Shown one piece after another: positions 7,035 through 17,195 of a DNA stretch of 64,000 nucleotides. The translations under genes were made by a program, and so were the position numbers. Within the stretch, counting starts at the first letter, position 1; each line of letters opens with the position of its first letter. The DNA comes from Geosporobacter ferrireducens (GTDB taxonomy: Bacteria > Bacillota > Clostridia > Peptostreptococcales > Thermotaleaceae): assembly GCF_001750685.1 (NCBI RefSeq), contig NZ_CP017269.1:2397416-2461415 (forward strand), given 5' to 3'. The notes beneath the pieces were generated by a model. That model had not been told where the DNA came from. It was given only the letters and a program-made list of their open reading frames with translations, and searched no databases.

Positions 7035-9968
7035 TTATGGCTTTGATTCTAAGAGAATAAGTCTATTGATATCAATAGATTTTTCTGAGTTTCCTAGGTG
7101 ATCAATTCGGATATATTGATCACCTGACTGGATCTCTTCTGAAGTTTCAAATTCATAGGCAAATGCATTTTTTGCAGCCATACCCATATCTAGTTTTTGA
7201 GCAAACTGCGTTGTCTTTCCATTACGGCTTATCACCTTTATAACCGCAAAATCTTCATCTATGGTGCTGTTTAGCTTCAACTCCATCTTATATTTCGTCG
7301 AAGGTTTTAGTTCAAAATTTGTGGAATAGATGAATCCAGTCCCTGCTCCTGTGTTACTGATTTTAATACCATCATCAGCAACCTCAGTGATAATATTTGC
7401 ATCTTTATAATTATATACCTTCCAGTTATCCGTTAAGCCATTCTCATCGGTATCTAAGGCAAAATAGAAGATTTTATTAATATCCTGGATTTCTCTATCT
7501 TTTTCATCTACATGATACCTTGCTACATTAAGTTGATCTATTGTTTTATCTGTCAAGATCAGTTTTTTGTTTTGAGTCTTATTATTTGCAATTCTAATCT
7601 CATTCACTACTTCAAGTATGCTACTATATGTTTCTAAAGCCTGTTTTTTATTGTTATTTTCTAGATAATACCTTGCTACAGCATTATATATTTCCGTTTT
7701 TATTTCATAGGAGTTTGCTACTGCAGGAGCTACTTCAATCACTTTATCGGCGTATGGGAGAGCTTCATCAAATTGGCCTACATTTAAATAATGTAATGCC
7801 GCTTGACTTAAAATCAAATCATTATAGGGTGCATATTGGATAGCTTTTTTGAGATGTTCCTCCGCTTCTAGGAGTAACTGCTGGTTCTGATTTTGCTGAC
7901 TAATATTTCGCAATATCTGTGCCATATCGATTCGATAAGTTGCATCAAAGGGATCTGCTTTGACAGCTCTGTCAAAGGCTACTACACCCTCTTGAGAATG
8001 CCCACTTTTAAAATATGCTGCCGCCTCTCTGGCACTAGCATTTCCTATATAAAGAAATCCTGTAAAGAATATGATAGGTATTACTACTGCGACGAGTAAC
8101 AATGGATGAATCTTTCTTGCAAATCCCTCCCTCTTTATTTGATGGGGTAAATCTATTTGAGGTAACATGCCTAAAAATACCCATAATAGAATCAAAATCG
8201 ATAAATATGAAAAATTAAAATCAAGTACACTATGTGCCAGTAAAGATAGGATTGCTATAGTCATAGAAATATTCCTAGTATCCTTCTCTTTTACAGCTTT
8301 AAAGCCAGTTACAACGATACATCCAATCATTAGGAATAGTAGGATAATCCCTAATGACCCTACCTCTACCATGGTTTGAATGAAATAATTATGTGCCTCT
8401 GTACTATCATAGATTTCAGATTGATATTGCCTATACAATCCCTTCCAAGCGCCACCCCCCGCACCTAAAACCATATGGTCCTTAAACATGCTAAAACCAT
8501 CTTTGTAAAAGGTAAGTCTTGCAGATGAACTGTTATCTTGCATGTTGATATTGTTTAATCTGGTGATAAAGGATTCCGGAATGTATTTATAATGAAGATT
8601 TATGTTTTTAATACTTTCATCAGCTATATTGATTAATTCTACAGCATTGAAAGTTACTTTTGTATCAGAATAAGTATTGGTTAGATAAATCTGAAGTTTT
8701 TTTGTTTCTGCTAAGGTTTGAAATGGAATTTCAATTTCGCTAGCTTGTTCTATTTCTCCGAGTTGTTCTGCGATCATCTGAGCTTCACCCGTTGCCCCAA
8801 TACTCATGACTCTCACGCGCCATGGCCATTGTCTTTCATTCTCTGTAGCAGCTTCTAGGTTGAGCTTTAATAGATATTCTTCATCAGGCTGTACGGTATG
8901 TACAACCCGTTGTATTTGATTAGTCCTATTTTCTGTCAATCCATAGTTATCAAAAGTCAAGGGTTCTGTGGCATTGAATGCCAATAATAATAAGCCAACA
9001 ACGCCCAGCATTAAACTCGTCAAGGAAATATAGATATATTTGTACTGTGTCTCTTTTATTCGGGTGAACATCTTATCTATTAGGATGTATGGACCAGTAA
9101 AAATGCCAATGGCTAGAAATGTGTAGAGTAGTCCCTGGGATTTATTGCCATCTGCTTCTAAAAGATTCTTTGTGATGGGCTGTAGTAGGAGTATGATTGG
9201 AATCAGTGCAACAATGAAATATAAAATAGTTTGAACTTTCTTTTCTTTGGCAAGGGCAAGCATATATAGCAGAACAAATATAGGCAGTAATAACCAAGCT
9301 CCCCTTGAATAGGTGAATACAAATACAAAGAGCATGATAAATCCGGATACTGCATATACTATTTTCTGCCATAGTTTATCTGTACTGTATAGTTTCCCTA
9401 ATGTGATAAACAGTAGGGTCATCATAAAAGCAGCTAGGGTATTGGGATACTGAAAGGTAGAAGCCATACGATTGCTAAGTACTACATCTTGTAGTTGCAC
9501 ATAACCCGCTGCGCCTAATATACCAATACCCGCGGTTGTTACTCCACTGGCAATCAATACATTTAGAACCCAATCCTTACATTTTTCATCCCGGACATAA
9601 TCTTTGACCATAAGATAAATGATAAAGCAGTTTACATATCTTAGGGTTATCCCTATGGCATCCCTTAAATTGGCCCATTTGCCAAATACTATAGGTAACA
9701 AATAGACGATAATAAAGAAGAGTCCAATATAATCTACTCCATTATCAAAGGATATTTTTTCCCGTTTTAAAGTTTTATTGGCTAAATATAGAATAGACAG
9801 TGTAAATGAAACTATATGCGTGATAAGAATCTCTCTTGTAAAAAAGAGTCCCTTAAAAAAAGGTAAGCTAAATATCAAAATTGAGAGCAATAGAACAATT
9901 AATTCTATTTTACTTTTTTCTTTTATTCCTGTTTTATTTTTTCTCTCATTAGCAGATTTAGAAATCAT
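7035..9968 (-). CDS. O-antigen ligase/polymerase-like membrane protein (Wzy_C) with TPR and C-terminal beta domain
   Basis: 977 residues. About ten membrane helices occupy residues 22-330 and 537-640. Between them lies an unusually long extracellular segment (about 335-520) rich in beta-type sequence. The Wzy_C signature STEAHNYFIQTMVEVGSLG (522-540) contains the conserved His. After the last helix come TPR-like repeats (645-800; SREAAAYFKSGHSQEGVVAF, then EAEEHLKKAIQYAP), then an about 140-residue carbohydrate-binding-like domain. Family members polymerise or ligate lipid-linked glycans outside the membrane. With Wzz upstream it probably handles the polymer made by the neighbouring module, or glycosylates surface proteins. 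The fusion roughly doubles the normal length. Confidence 0.8.
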   Translation of the reverse strand: MISKSANERKNKTGIKEKSKIELIVLLLSILIFSLPFFKGLFFTREILITHIVSFTLSILYLANKTLKREKISFDNGVDYIGLFFIIVYLLPIVFGKWANLRDAIGITLRYVNCFIIYLMVKDYVRDEKCKDWVLNVLIASGVTTAGIGILGAAGYVQLQDVVLSNRMASTFQYPNTLAAFMMTLLFITLGKLYSTDKLWQKIVYAVSGFIMLFVFVFTYSRGAWLLLPIFVLLYMLALAKEKKVQTILYFIVALIPIILLLQPITKNLLEADGNKSQGLLYTFLAIGIFTGPYILIDKMFTRIKETQYKYIYISLTSLMLGVVGLLLLAFNATEPLTFDNYGLTENRTNQIQRVVHTVQPDEEYLLKLNLEAATENERQWPWRVRVMSIGATGEAQMIAEQLGEIEQASEIEIPFQTLAETKKLQIYLTNTYSDTKVTFNAVELINIADESIKNINLHYKYIPESFITRLNNINMQDNSSSARLTFYKDGFSMFKDHMVLGAGGGAWKGLYRQYQSEIYDSTEAHNYFIQTMVEVGSLGIILLFLMIGCIVVTGFKAVKEKDTRNISMTIAILSLLAHSVLDFNFSYLSILILLWVFLGMLPQIDLPHQIKREGFARKIHPLLLVAVVIPIIFFTGFLYIGNASAREAAAYFKSGHSQEGVVAFDRAVKADPFDATYRIDMAQILRNISQQNQNQQLLLEAEEHLKKAIQYAPYNDLILSQAALHYLNVGQFDEALPYADKVIEVAPAVANSYEIKTEIYNAVARYYLENNNKKQALETYSSILEVVNEIRIANNKTQNKKLILTDKTIDQLNVARYHVDEKDREIQDINKIFYFALDTDENGLTDNWKVYNYKDANIITEVADDGIKISNTGAGTGFIYSTNFELKPSTKYKMELKLNSTIDEDFAVIKVISRNGKTTQFAQKLDMGMAAKNAFAYEFETSEEIQSGDQYIRIDHLGNSEKSIDINRLILLESKP

Positions 9969-9996
9969 TATAGTACACCCCTCATCCTTCGGCTTT

Positions 9997-10022
9997 GGAA
10001 CGACGGGGGCGTCGTTCCTTAC
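9997..10022 (+). repeat. CCCTAC-family palindrome (GGAACGAC arms, TTAC tail)
   Basis: Arms GGAACGAC and GTCGTTCC form an 8-bp perfect stem, with the tail changed to TTAC. It sits in the gap between the Wzz-like and Wzy-like genes. Confidence 0.7.
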
Positions 10023-10048
10023 AGCATCTAGTCCTAATTCCAGTTTAT

Positions 10049-11281
10049 TTACAGGTTTTCACCTTGATAGCGCTTCGCTTCATTCCCTGATGTTTTCCAG
10101 TATTCTATGAAAAAGGCGGCAAATACACCTATCATTACTCCCAACACTGTCGCAATTGCTAGATTCATTGCCTTTCTAGGTCCAACAGGTTTAGTTGCAG
10201 GATACGCCTTTGATATAACAGTAATGGTAGATTCTCCAATCTGGGAGGATTCTGCTACCCTGAGTTCCTCATATTTTTTAACAAAAGCATCATAGGTGTT
10301 TTGTGCAATTTCCACCTTTTTCTCTATGATTCTTGCTTCATGCTTTTTTTCCTGCAGTTCTACCTGCAGTTCCTCAATTTGCTTCTGCAGTATGTTTACT
10401 TGTTCCTTTATGTTCGCAATATCTGATGTTACTGCAGCCAGCTCTATCTTCAGCAGTGTGGCAGAATCCTCTATCATCAACTGCAGCTTGTCTATGGAAA
10501 GATTGTCCTCACCGTCAGATTGATTTTTCAGTATAATTCTATTAGAACCTTTGGCCTCTGTCTCAGCAACCTGGATGGATGCTTTCAGAGACTGTTGCTT
10601 GATCTGCAGATCCGTTAAATTCGTCTTGTAGGTGGTTATTTGTGTCAGTTTCGCCGCTAACTCCTGCTCCAGCTCCGAAACTCCTCTAGGCTGTGATAAA
10701 AATTCTTTTAACTCATTGGAAGCTTCTTCAAGCTTTATTAGTTCAGTTTCCAATTGCGTATTTATATGACTTGAAGAACTACTGGCATGTTCTTTTGCCT
10801 TATCCGATACAAATGCTACAAACTTCTCTCCCACTTTGCTGACGATTTTTGCCGCCATTTCCGGATCTGAATGCTGCATTTTTACTGTAATTAAGTTTGT
10901 ATCCTTGATGGTTTCAAGGGTGATAGCCTTTGCAAGGCTGGCTATATCATATTCTTCTTCTAGCTTCAACTCTGCTATGGTTTCCCGCATAACCCTTGGT
11001 GCAGTAATCTGTTGTCGATAAGTTTCCAATGTCATAGTAGGGTATCTGGACAGAGAGTTGAGTATACTGTCGACCCCTTCCCCTTGAATTTGTGTTGATT
11101 GCAGTTTATCACTAAACTGTGATGCCATGAGCACCATTCTACTTTCATATACTGGATCCAGTATAAAAAAACTGACAATACCTGCAACCAATATAGATGC
11201 TACTGTAATCAATATGATAAGCTTTTTTTGTTTTATCAGAATCTCTATAAGTTCCCTTAGTGATATTTCTTCTGCATTCAT
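10049..11281 (-). CDS. Wzz-type polysaccharide chain-length/co-polymerase protein
   Basis: 410 residues from the ATG at 11281, chosen because GGCAGGA precedes it; a longer frame to 11362 has no ribosome site. A Wzz N-terminus (SLRELIEILIKQKK) leads into a membrane helix (about 21-43). A long extracellular coiled coil follows (about 160-340). The C-terminal Pro-rich element PATKPVGPRKAMNL precedes a second helix. No tyrosine-kinase domain or Tyr-rich tail is present. Such proteins set the length of the polymer made by Wzy, whose gene lies 80 nt downstream. The extended coiled coil makes it longer than Gram-positive YveK/CapA proteins and nearer to PCP-2-type architecture. Confidence 0.8.
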   Translation of the reverse strand: MNAEEISLRELIEILIKQKKLIILITVASILVAGIVSFFILDPVYESRMVLMASQFSDKLQSTQIQGEGVDSILNSLSRYPTMTLETYRQQITAPRVMRETIAELKLEEEYDIASLAKAITLETIKDTNLITVKMQHSDPEMAAKIVSKVGEKFVAFVSDKAKEHASSSSSHINTQLETELIKLEEASNELKEFLSQPRGVSELEQELAAKLTQITTYKTNLTDLQIKQQSLKASIQVAETEAKGSNRIILKNQSDGEDNLSIDKLQLMIEDSATLLKIELAAVTSDIANIKEQVNILQKQIEELQVELQEKKHEARIIEKKVEIAQNTYDAFVKKYEELRVAESSQIGESTITVISKAYPATKPVGPRKAMNLAIATVLGVMIGVFAAFFIEYWKTSGNEAKRYQGENL

Positions 11282-11490
11282 ATTTTTGATCCTGCCTTCC
11301 TTTGTTATCCTTATTGAATTTTGTTTTATACACCCTTTTAACCAAAAAATTTCTTCTTCCATATCTATTGTAAAGAATAATCTCTATAAAATCAAGGAAT
11401 ACTAATTTTTTGGGAAAACATACATGAAAAAAGAGACATTGCCATATCATAAAATATCATTTGCTGCATCTAGTATTCTACCGATTTTAT

Positions 11491-11520
11491 AAAAAATCCC
11501 AGCTATGCTTGGCCGGGATT
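11491..11520 (-). terminator. intrinsic terminator of the RND pump operon
   Basis: On the minus strand AATCCCGGC pairs with GCTGGGATT across an 8-nt loop (one G-U pair) and runs into TTTTTTAT. The stem overlaps the stop codon of the RND gene. Confidence 0.75.
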
Positions 11521-14500
11521 CTCTACCTCTTTATTCTTCTTTTTCTTCAATTTCCCTTTAATTCTACTGATAATTAAGCTGTTAGCCTTTGTGCTGTTGT
11601 CAAAGGTCATAAAGGCAGCAGGAATTACCAGCATGGTAAGTACAGATGAAACCAATAGTCCAAATATAATCGAATAGGCCAATGGTGCCCAAAGGCTGCC
11701 TCCTGACAGACCCATTGGTACCAATCCGATTACCGTTGTTATCATACCAATCATAATGGGCCGCAGTCTCGTCAAGCTTGCTTCCTTTACTGCTGTCTTC
11801 ACTTCCATTCCACTACAGGACAAGGTGTTGATATAATCCAGCAGTACAATCCCATTGTTTACCACGATCCCCATGAGGCTTACGCCTCCCATGAGTGCCA
11901 TGAACCCAATGGGATATCCTGTGATCTTTAGACCCCAGATCACACCGATAAAGGATAATGGAATGGTACCCATGATAATCAGCGGTTTTCGAAGGTCGAA
12001 AAATTGAAATACCAATACCAGGTAAATCAATGCTGCCGCCAGGTAGAAAGGACCAATCAAGGATTTAAACGCTTCGGTACGGTCTTCATTCTCCCCGCCA
12101 AAAACCATTGTATACCCCATAGGCAATTCATAGCCTTCCATTTTATCTTCAACAATCTTTAAAAGCTCAGAAGCGGTGTGCCCATCCTTTGGATAAAGGC
12201 CGACAGTAATCGTTCTCTCCCGGTCCCTGCGCAGAATTTTATTGATGGCAAATTCATTTCGTATTTCCGCGATTTGCATGAGGGGTACGTTTTTCTTTGT
12301 TACCTGGGAAGTCACATATATATTTTCTAATATTTCTTTATTGGACTTGTCTTCTGTGGGTATTTTCATCACAACAGCCACATCTTCATCAGAATCATCG
12401 GGCTTAATCTTTGTAATCTCCAGGCCATTTACAACCATCCGGACCATTTTCCCAATATCATAATTGGTTATACCGGACATATTGGCTTTTTCTTGATTAA
12501 CCTCAACAATCATTTTTTGCACTTCCAGCCCATAGTCGTCCTGAACATTGTAACCTTCCTGGATTTCATAGAGCTGTTCTTTTATATCTTTAGATATTTT
12601 CCGCAGTACATCTACGTCTTCCCCGCTTACCCGGATCTGTACAGGCATGCCCACGGGAACTGCATTTTCCAGCTGCTTTGCTTCGATCCTTGCCCCTGCA
12701 ATTTCGCCATCCAGCTTGTGCTGGATATTTTTGATCTCTTCTTTCTTTCCGTTGACAATAAACTGCGCCTTATTGGTAGCAATCTGATTGGGGAAAAAGG
12801 AAGTATAAAACTTGGGTATACCATCCCCAACCTTTAATAGATAGTTTTCTACAGAAGGTTCTTCTTGAAGAATCTTTTCGATTTGTCCTGTAACTTCCCT
12901 GGTTTTTTCAAGGGAGTTTCCATCCATCGTTGAAACATCAATCACATATTGATCCCTTTCCACAAATGGGAAAAGCTGTAATCCCAGTGTAGGAATCAAT
13001 AGGCCGCTACCCAATAAAGCCCCTATCGCCAGCGCAATAACTGTTCTAGGTCTTTTTATAGCAAAATCTAACAGCCATTCATACTGACTGGTAAAAAACT
13101 GTTTAATTCCCTTTTTCTTTTTTGGGTTTTCTGCTTTTTTATCTTCAACTTTTAAGAAAGTATACCCCATCACAGGAACTGCTGTTAGGGAACAGATGTA
13201 AGAGCTCATCAGCGCTACGGTTACCAGCAGCGGCAAGGTTTTTATGAATTTTCCTGCAACACCCTGCATCATTAGAAGGGGTAAAAAGGAGGCAATGGTC
13301 GTTAGGGTAGAAGTGAGAATGGGGATATTGACTTCCCGGATTCCTTCCACAATGGCCTCTTCTTTTGCCCTTCCCTTTGAAAGATACAGGTACATATTGT
13401 CATTGGCCACAATTGCATTGGCCACAAGCAAACCCAAGCATACAATCAATGAAGAAATGGACACCTGGTGCAGAATCACCCCAGTCATCTTCATGAAAAC
13501 AAAAGTGAACATTACGGTAATGGGAATAGAAGTAGAAACCACCAGCGCACTTCTCCACCCCATTGTCAGGAGAACTACAACTACTACGAGGAATATGGCA
13601 GACATCAGGTTCTTCTCAAAATTTTTAATTGATTCGTCTACATATTGTGCCTGATCCGTTATAATATTGATGGTGACCCCTTCCGGCATGGCTTTCCTAA
13701 AATCATCTATTTGCGCATTCAGTCGTTTTCCAACCCGTACCACATTTTGCCCGTCTGCATACTTAACCGCCAGTAGAAGGGCCTTCTCTCCCTTATAACT
13801 GATATAGGTATCCCTTTTTTTCTCTACCTTTTGCACATTGGCAATATCTTTTAAGTAAATCACATTGCCGCGGGAGGACATTCCCACAATCGTATTCTTT
13901 ATTTCTTCAACCTCTTTGTACTCTCCCGTAGTGGTAACAGGCAGCTTAGATCCTGCCAGCTCCAGATTTCCTCCCGGTATATTTACATTTCTTGCAGCCA
14001 GCAGCTTTGCAACCGTATCTATAGACAGTTGAAACTGTCTCATTTTTAATATATCTAAGTCAACCTGCACTTCATCATTTTCATACCCCTCTAATTTTAC
14101 TTCCGATACTCCCTTTTCCTTCTCTATTTTATTTTTAATTTCATCTGCAATGCTCTTTAGTTCTTTATAGTCAACGTCTTTACCGCTTAGCGTCATGAGC
14201 ATCCCATAGGTCTCTACCAGATCTGTATCTATTTTGGGGCTCCATGCCTGATCCGGAAAATCGGCTTCTGCATCGCTTACTTTGTCTTTTAAACTGTTCC
14301 ACGCTTTTTCAATTTCCGCATCACTTAGATCATGCAACCTTACCACAATTACGCCGACGCTGTCCAACGCATAGCTTTGCATCCGCTTTACTTCTGAAAT
14401 TTCTGCAATCCTTTTTTCTAACGGCTTAATAATAAACTTCTCCACATCTTCAGGAGTGGCACCGGGATAAATTACTTGAATAGTTGCGCCCGGTGAGGCA

Positions 14501-14613
14501 ACATCGGGATTTTCTTGTCGTTCCATCTCATTATAGATATACAATCCTCCCAGGAAAATGAAGATGGAAATGATTGCAACAATGCTCCTATGTTTGATAC
14601 ACCATCTTGTCAT
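11503..14613 (-). CDS. RND-family efflux transporter (AcrB/MexF-like)
   Basis: 1036 residues, full length for the family. One N-terminal helix precedes a large porter domain (ENPDVASPGATIQVIYPGAT), then membrane-helix blocks with two-fold symmetry (about 330-530 and 860-1010). The second block has the conserved LMGGVSLMGIVVNNGIVLLD segment. RND pumps use the proton gradient to export hydrophobic compounds, dyes or metals, normally with an adaptor and a TolC channel. All three partners are adjacent: the adaptor stop and this start share TAATG. Such pumps are less usual in single-membrane Firmicutes, where they may work between membrane and wall or S-layer. Substrate unknown. Confidence 0.9.
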   Translation of the reverse strand: MTRWCIKHRSIVAIISIFIFLGGLYIYNEMERQENPDVASPGATIQVIYPGATPEDVEKFIIKPLEKRIAEISEVKRMQSYALDSVGVIVVRLHDLSDAEIEKAWNSLKDKVSDAEADFPDQAWSPKIDTDLVETYGMLMTLSGKDVDYKELKSIADEIKNKIEKEKGVSEVKLEGYENDEVQVDLDILKMRQFQLSIDTVAKLLAARNVNIPGGNLELAGSKLPVTTTGEYKEVEEIKNTIVGMSSRGNVIYLKDIANVQKVEKKRDTYISYKGEKALLLAVKYADGQNVVRVGKRLNAQIDDFRKAMPEGVTINIITDQAQYVDESIKNFEKNLMSAIFLVVVVVLLTMGWRSALVVSTSIPITVMFTFVFMKMTGVILHQVSISSLIVCLGLLVANAIVANDNMYLYLSKGRAKEEAIVEGIREVNIPILTSTLTTIASFLPLLMMQGVAGKFIKTLPLLVTVALMSSYICSLTAVPVMGYTFLKVEDKKAENPKKKKGIKQFFTSQYEWLLDFAIKRPRTVIALAIGALLGSGLLIPTLGLQLFPFVERDQYVIDVSTMDGNSLEKTREVTGQIEKILQEEPSVENYLLKVGDGIPKFYTSFFPNQIATNKAQFIVNGKKEEIKNIQHKLDGEIAGARIEAKQLENAVPVGMPVQIRVSGEDVDVLRKISKDIKEQLYEIQEGYNVQDDYGLEVQKMIVEVNQEKANMSGITNYDIGKMVRMVVNGLEITKIKPDDSDEDVAVVMKIPTEDKSNKEILENIYVTSQVTKKNVPLMQIAEIRNEFAINKILRRDRERTITVGLYPKDGHTASELLKIVEDKMEGYELPMGYTMVFGGENEDRTEAFKSLIGPFYLAAALIYLVLVFQFFDLRKPLIIMGTIPLSFIGVIWGLKITGYPIGFMALMGGVSLMGIVVNNGIVLLDYINTLSCSGMEVKTAVKEASLTRLRPIMIGMITTVIGLVPMGLSGGSLWAPLAYSIIFGLLVSSVLTMLVIPAAFMTFDNSTKANSLIISRIKGKLKKKKNKEVENPGQA

Positions 14614-15782
14614 TATTCCACAACCTCCGCTTTCACACGGTCATTTTCCTTCAGTATATATTGTCCCTCTACTACAACCATTTCCCCTGGGTGAATTCCC
14701 TCTGTGATCTCAATCCGTTTCCCTATTACTTTGCCGATTTCTACTTTTCTTTCTTCTACCCGGTTTCCTTCCTCATGGTAGATATAGACAACCGCCTTAT
14801 CATGATGCTTGATCACTGTATCCACAGGTATCAGCATGGTCTCTGACTGCCCTAATACAATATTGGCGCGGGCAATCATTCCCGGCTTGATCGTTCTGTC
14901 CTTATTATTTATTTCAATTTTAACCCCAAAGGTCCTTGTCTCTGCATCAGCGGTCGCATCAATATTGCTTATCTTTCCTTTTATTGCTTTCTCTAAACCA
15001 TATATCTGCAGATCTACTTCCTGTCCTTTTTTCAGCTTTCCCACATATTTGTCCGTAACGCCTATTTCTACCTCCAATATATCCAGCTGCCCCAACACGA
15101 TGGCAGGATACCCTGCTGCAATCGATTCTCCTGTCTCCACCAATTTTTTTACCACCGTACCATAGGAGGGACTCATCAGCACAGTATCTTCAAGTTTTGA
15201 TTGAGCAAGGTCCAAGGCAACCTCAGCCTGACGCAGCTGTGCATCGGATATCGCACTGGCATCCTGAGCTTCCTGATACTTATTTTCAGCTACAACCATA
15301 CTGACTTCCAGCTCTTCCAATGTTTTTTTCGGTACAGCACCTTTTTCATATAACCGGTTTACCCGTTCGTATTGTGTTTGAATAAAGTCCAAATTTGCTT
15401 TTGCCTGGTTTATGGCTGAAGTAATGCTGCTGTCAGATTTCAGCGCCAACGCATCATACTGGGCCTGTGCCGCTGTCACATTCAACATATAATCACTGTC
15501 TTGCAGGCTCATGATCCGCTGCCCCGCTTGGAGTACATCTCCTTCTTCAATATAGATATTTTCGATAACTCCCGGTACTTTAAATGCTAGCCGGATGGTT
15601 TTACCCGGCTTTACATTGCCGCTTACTTCCAGGGTATCCTTGTATATTTCTTTATCTACGCACATAACTTTTACAGGTTTTATTATGCTTTCCTCAGCCT
15701 GCACCGCTGTATTCCCGCAGCCTGTTAAGTTCATGACAAGTATCAATAGCATTCCATATGCCATCCACTGCTTCCGTCGCAT
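14613..15782 (-). CDS. RND periplasmic-adaptor-like lipoprotein (HlyD/AcrA family)
   Basis: 389 residues. A lipobox LTGC with lipidation at Cys22 anchors it to the outer face of the membrane. GNVKPGKTIRLAFKVPGVIENIYIEEGDVL (split biotinyl/lipoyl-type half) leads to a coiled-coil hairpin (about 100-200), the second lipoyl half (SPSYGTVVKKLVETGE) and a beta-barrel plus membrane-proximal domain. It should bridge the RND pump and the TolC-like protein encoded on either side. The stop codon overlaps the RND start by one base, so the two are translationally coupled. It is complete and of usual length. Confidence 0.88.
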   Translation of the reverse strand: MRRKQWMAYGMLLILVMNLTGCGNTAVQAEESIIKPVKVMCVDKEIYKDTLEVSGNVKPGKTIRLAFKVPGVIENIYIEEGDVLQAGQRIMSLQDSDYMLNVTAAQAQYDALALKSDSSITSAINQAKANLDFIQTQYERVNRLYEKGAVPKKTLEELEVSMVVAENKYQEAQDASAISDAQLRQAEVALDLAQSKLEDTVLMSPSYGTVVKKLVETGESIAAGYPAIVLGQLDILEVEIGVTDKYVGKLKKGQEVDLQIYGLEKAIKGKISNIDATADAETRTFGVKIEINNKDRTIKPGMIARANIVLGQSETMLIPVDTVIKHHDKAVVYIYHEEGNRVEERKVEIGKVIGKRIEITEGIHPGEMVVVEGQYILKENDRVKAEVVE

Positions 15783-15836
15783 TTTACTGTCCCCCTGCTT
15801 TTATAATTTTCTTTGTTTCATAAATTTGCCCGGCAT

Positions 15837-17195
15837 TTAGTATATGTAATCGCCAATATCATTTAAATACTTCATTTTTATTAGATTATATCCATAGATG
15901 ATCTCGATTTGTTTCTGTTCGATCTGTGCCAGATTTTCCTCTGCTGCCAACACTTCTACAATCGTTCCTGCCGTAGATTCAATGTCTAATTTTTTCAACA
16001 AACTGGTTTCGATATTAAATCCTTCCTGATACTTTAGTTCAGCAATTTCCACATTTTCCTTGGCATCATCAACCATTTTTCTTGAAAGCTCCAGCATCCC
16101 GCCCGTACTTTTCATCAGCTCATGAGACTGCCGTATACTGCTTTCTACTTCTAAAAGAACCTGTTTCAGATTTAGTCCGGCTTTATTCCTCAACAATGCA
16201 GCTTCTTTATATTCTGATGCAAAGGCAGAATAATGATTATTAATAAACCGGACATTTAAGTCATGAATTTCTTTATCTGCCATGGCCTTTTTTATCTCTA
16301 GCCTGTTGCTTATCCCATGATTTAACCCAATATGAAGGTCATAGTCTTCTACTTCTTCCTGCAGCACATCGGTTAAGACAATTTTTTGATCCAAAGGGAT
16401 GTTCATATGCTTTTTCAGTTCAATCAGATCTGTATTTAACTGGCTTTGTGCCTTTTCGTATTCCAGCTGTGTTCCTATATAATAAACTTTAGCCAATAAC
16501 ATATCATCCTTGGATTTCATCCCTAACTCATAACTGTCCTTTGTAAAATTGTACTGCTTCTCTGCCCGTTCCATGGCCTTTTTCTTTACTTCAATCATTT
16601 TCTGATTCTTTAACACATCATAATAGCTTTTTTGAATCTGCAAAGCGATTTGATTTTTATAAGTATCATAGGAATCCTGGCTGACTTCACTCACTTTTTT
16701 TGTAATATCCATCAGCAGTCTCCTGGCGGAGGGTACATCGATAATATAGGAGCTGGTCATTCCCAGCTGCCTGCCTATCGTAGAGATGACCTCCTGCACA
16801 GCTGCATCCAATTGCCCTTTGGCACTATTTAATGTGCCGGCTGCCTTCTCCAGTTCTTTCATTTTCTCGTTGATCTGATCAGGTGTCAGTAGATCTGCAT
16901 CGATTGCATACTGCAATTGGCTGTAGCCATCACTCAACCGGGCAGAACCTCCAAGGATCTGCTTATCTGCAAGATTTAGTTTTTGACTGATTTCATCGGC
17001 TATATCTTCCTGAACTTCATTCAGATCAATTTGATTTTTTACTAATTTTAAAATGATGCTATTTTCCACACCTGCTTTTACTGCTTCTTCAATGGAAAAA
17101 CTTAATGCATCCTCCTGTGCCCATGCCAGGGCAGACATGTTTAAAATAATAGCTGTGACAAGAATTGCACTTATTCTTCTACATCTGAGCTTCAC
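15837..17195 (-). CDS. TolC-family (OEP) protein of the RND operon
   Basis: 452 residues with a signal peptide cut near ALAWA. FSIEEAVKAGVENS is the typical OEP opening motif. The rest is mostly long helices, with a conserved YDVLKNQKMIEVKKKAMERAE segment and a second repeat starting near NHGISNRLEIKKA. The start codon is GTG, one base after the MarR stop, and uses the AAAGGAGG within the end of marR. TolC proteins form channels across an outer membrane. If this organism has a single membrane, as the neighbours suggest, this protein must do something else, such as extend the pump through the wall. Whether the barrel strands remain cannot be judged by eye. Confidence 0.82.
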   Translation of the reverse strand: MKLRCRRISAILVTAIILNMSALAWAQEDALSFSIEEAVKAGVENSIILKLVKNQIDLNEVQEDIADEISQKLNLADKQILGGSARLSDGYSQLQYAIDADLLTPDQINEKMKELEKAAGTLNSAKGQLDAAVQEVISTIGRQLGMTSSYIIDVPSARRLLMDITKKVSEVSQDSYDTYKNQIALQIQKSYYDVLKNQKMIEVKKKAMERAEKQYNFTKDSYELGMKSKDDMLLAKVYYIGTQLEYEKAQSQLNTDLIELKKHMNIPLDQKIVLTDVLQEEVEDYDLHIGLNHGISNRLEIKKAMADKEIHDLNVRFINNHYSAFASEYKEAALLRNKAGLNLKQVLLEVESSIRQSHELMKSTGGMLELSRKMVDDAKENVEIAELKYQEGFNIETSLLKKLDIESTAGTIVEVLAAEENLAQIEQKQIEIIYGYNLIKMKYLNDIGDYIY

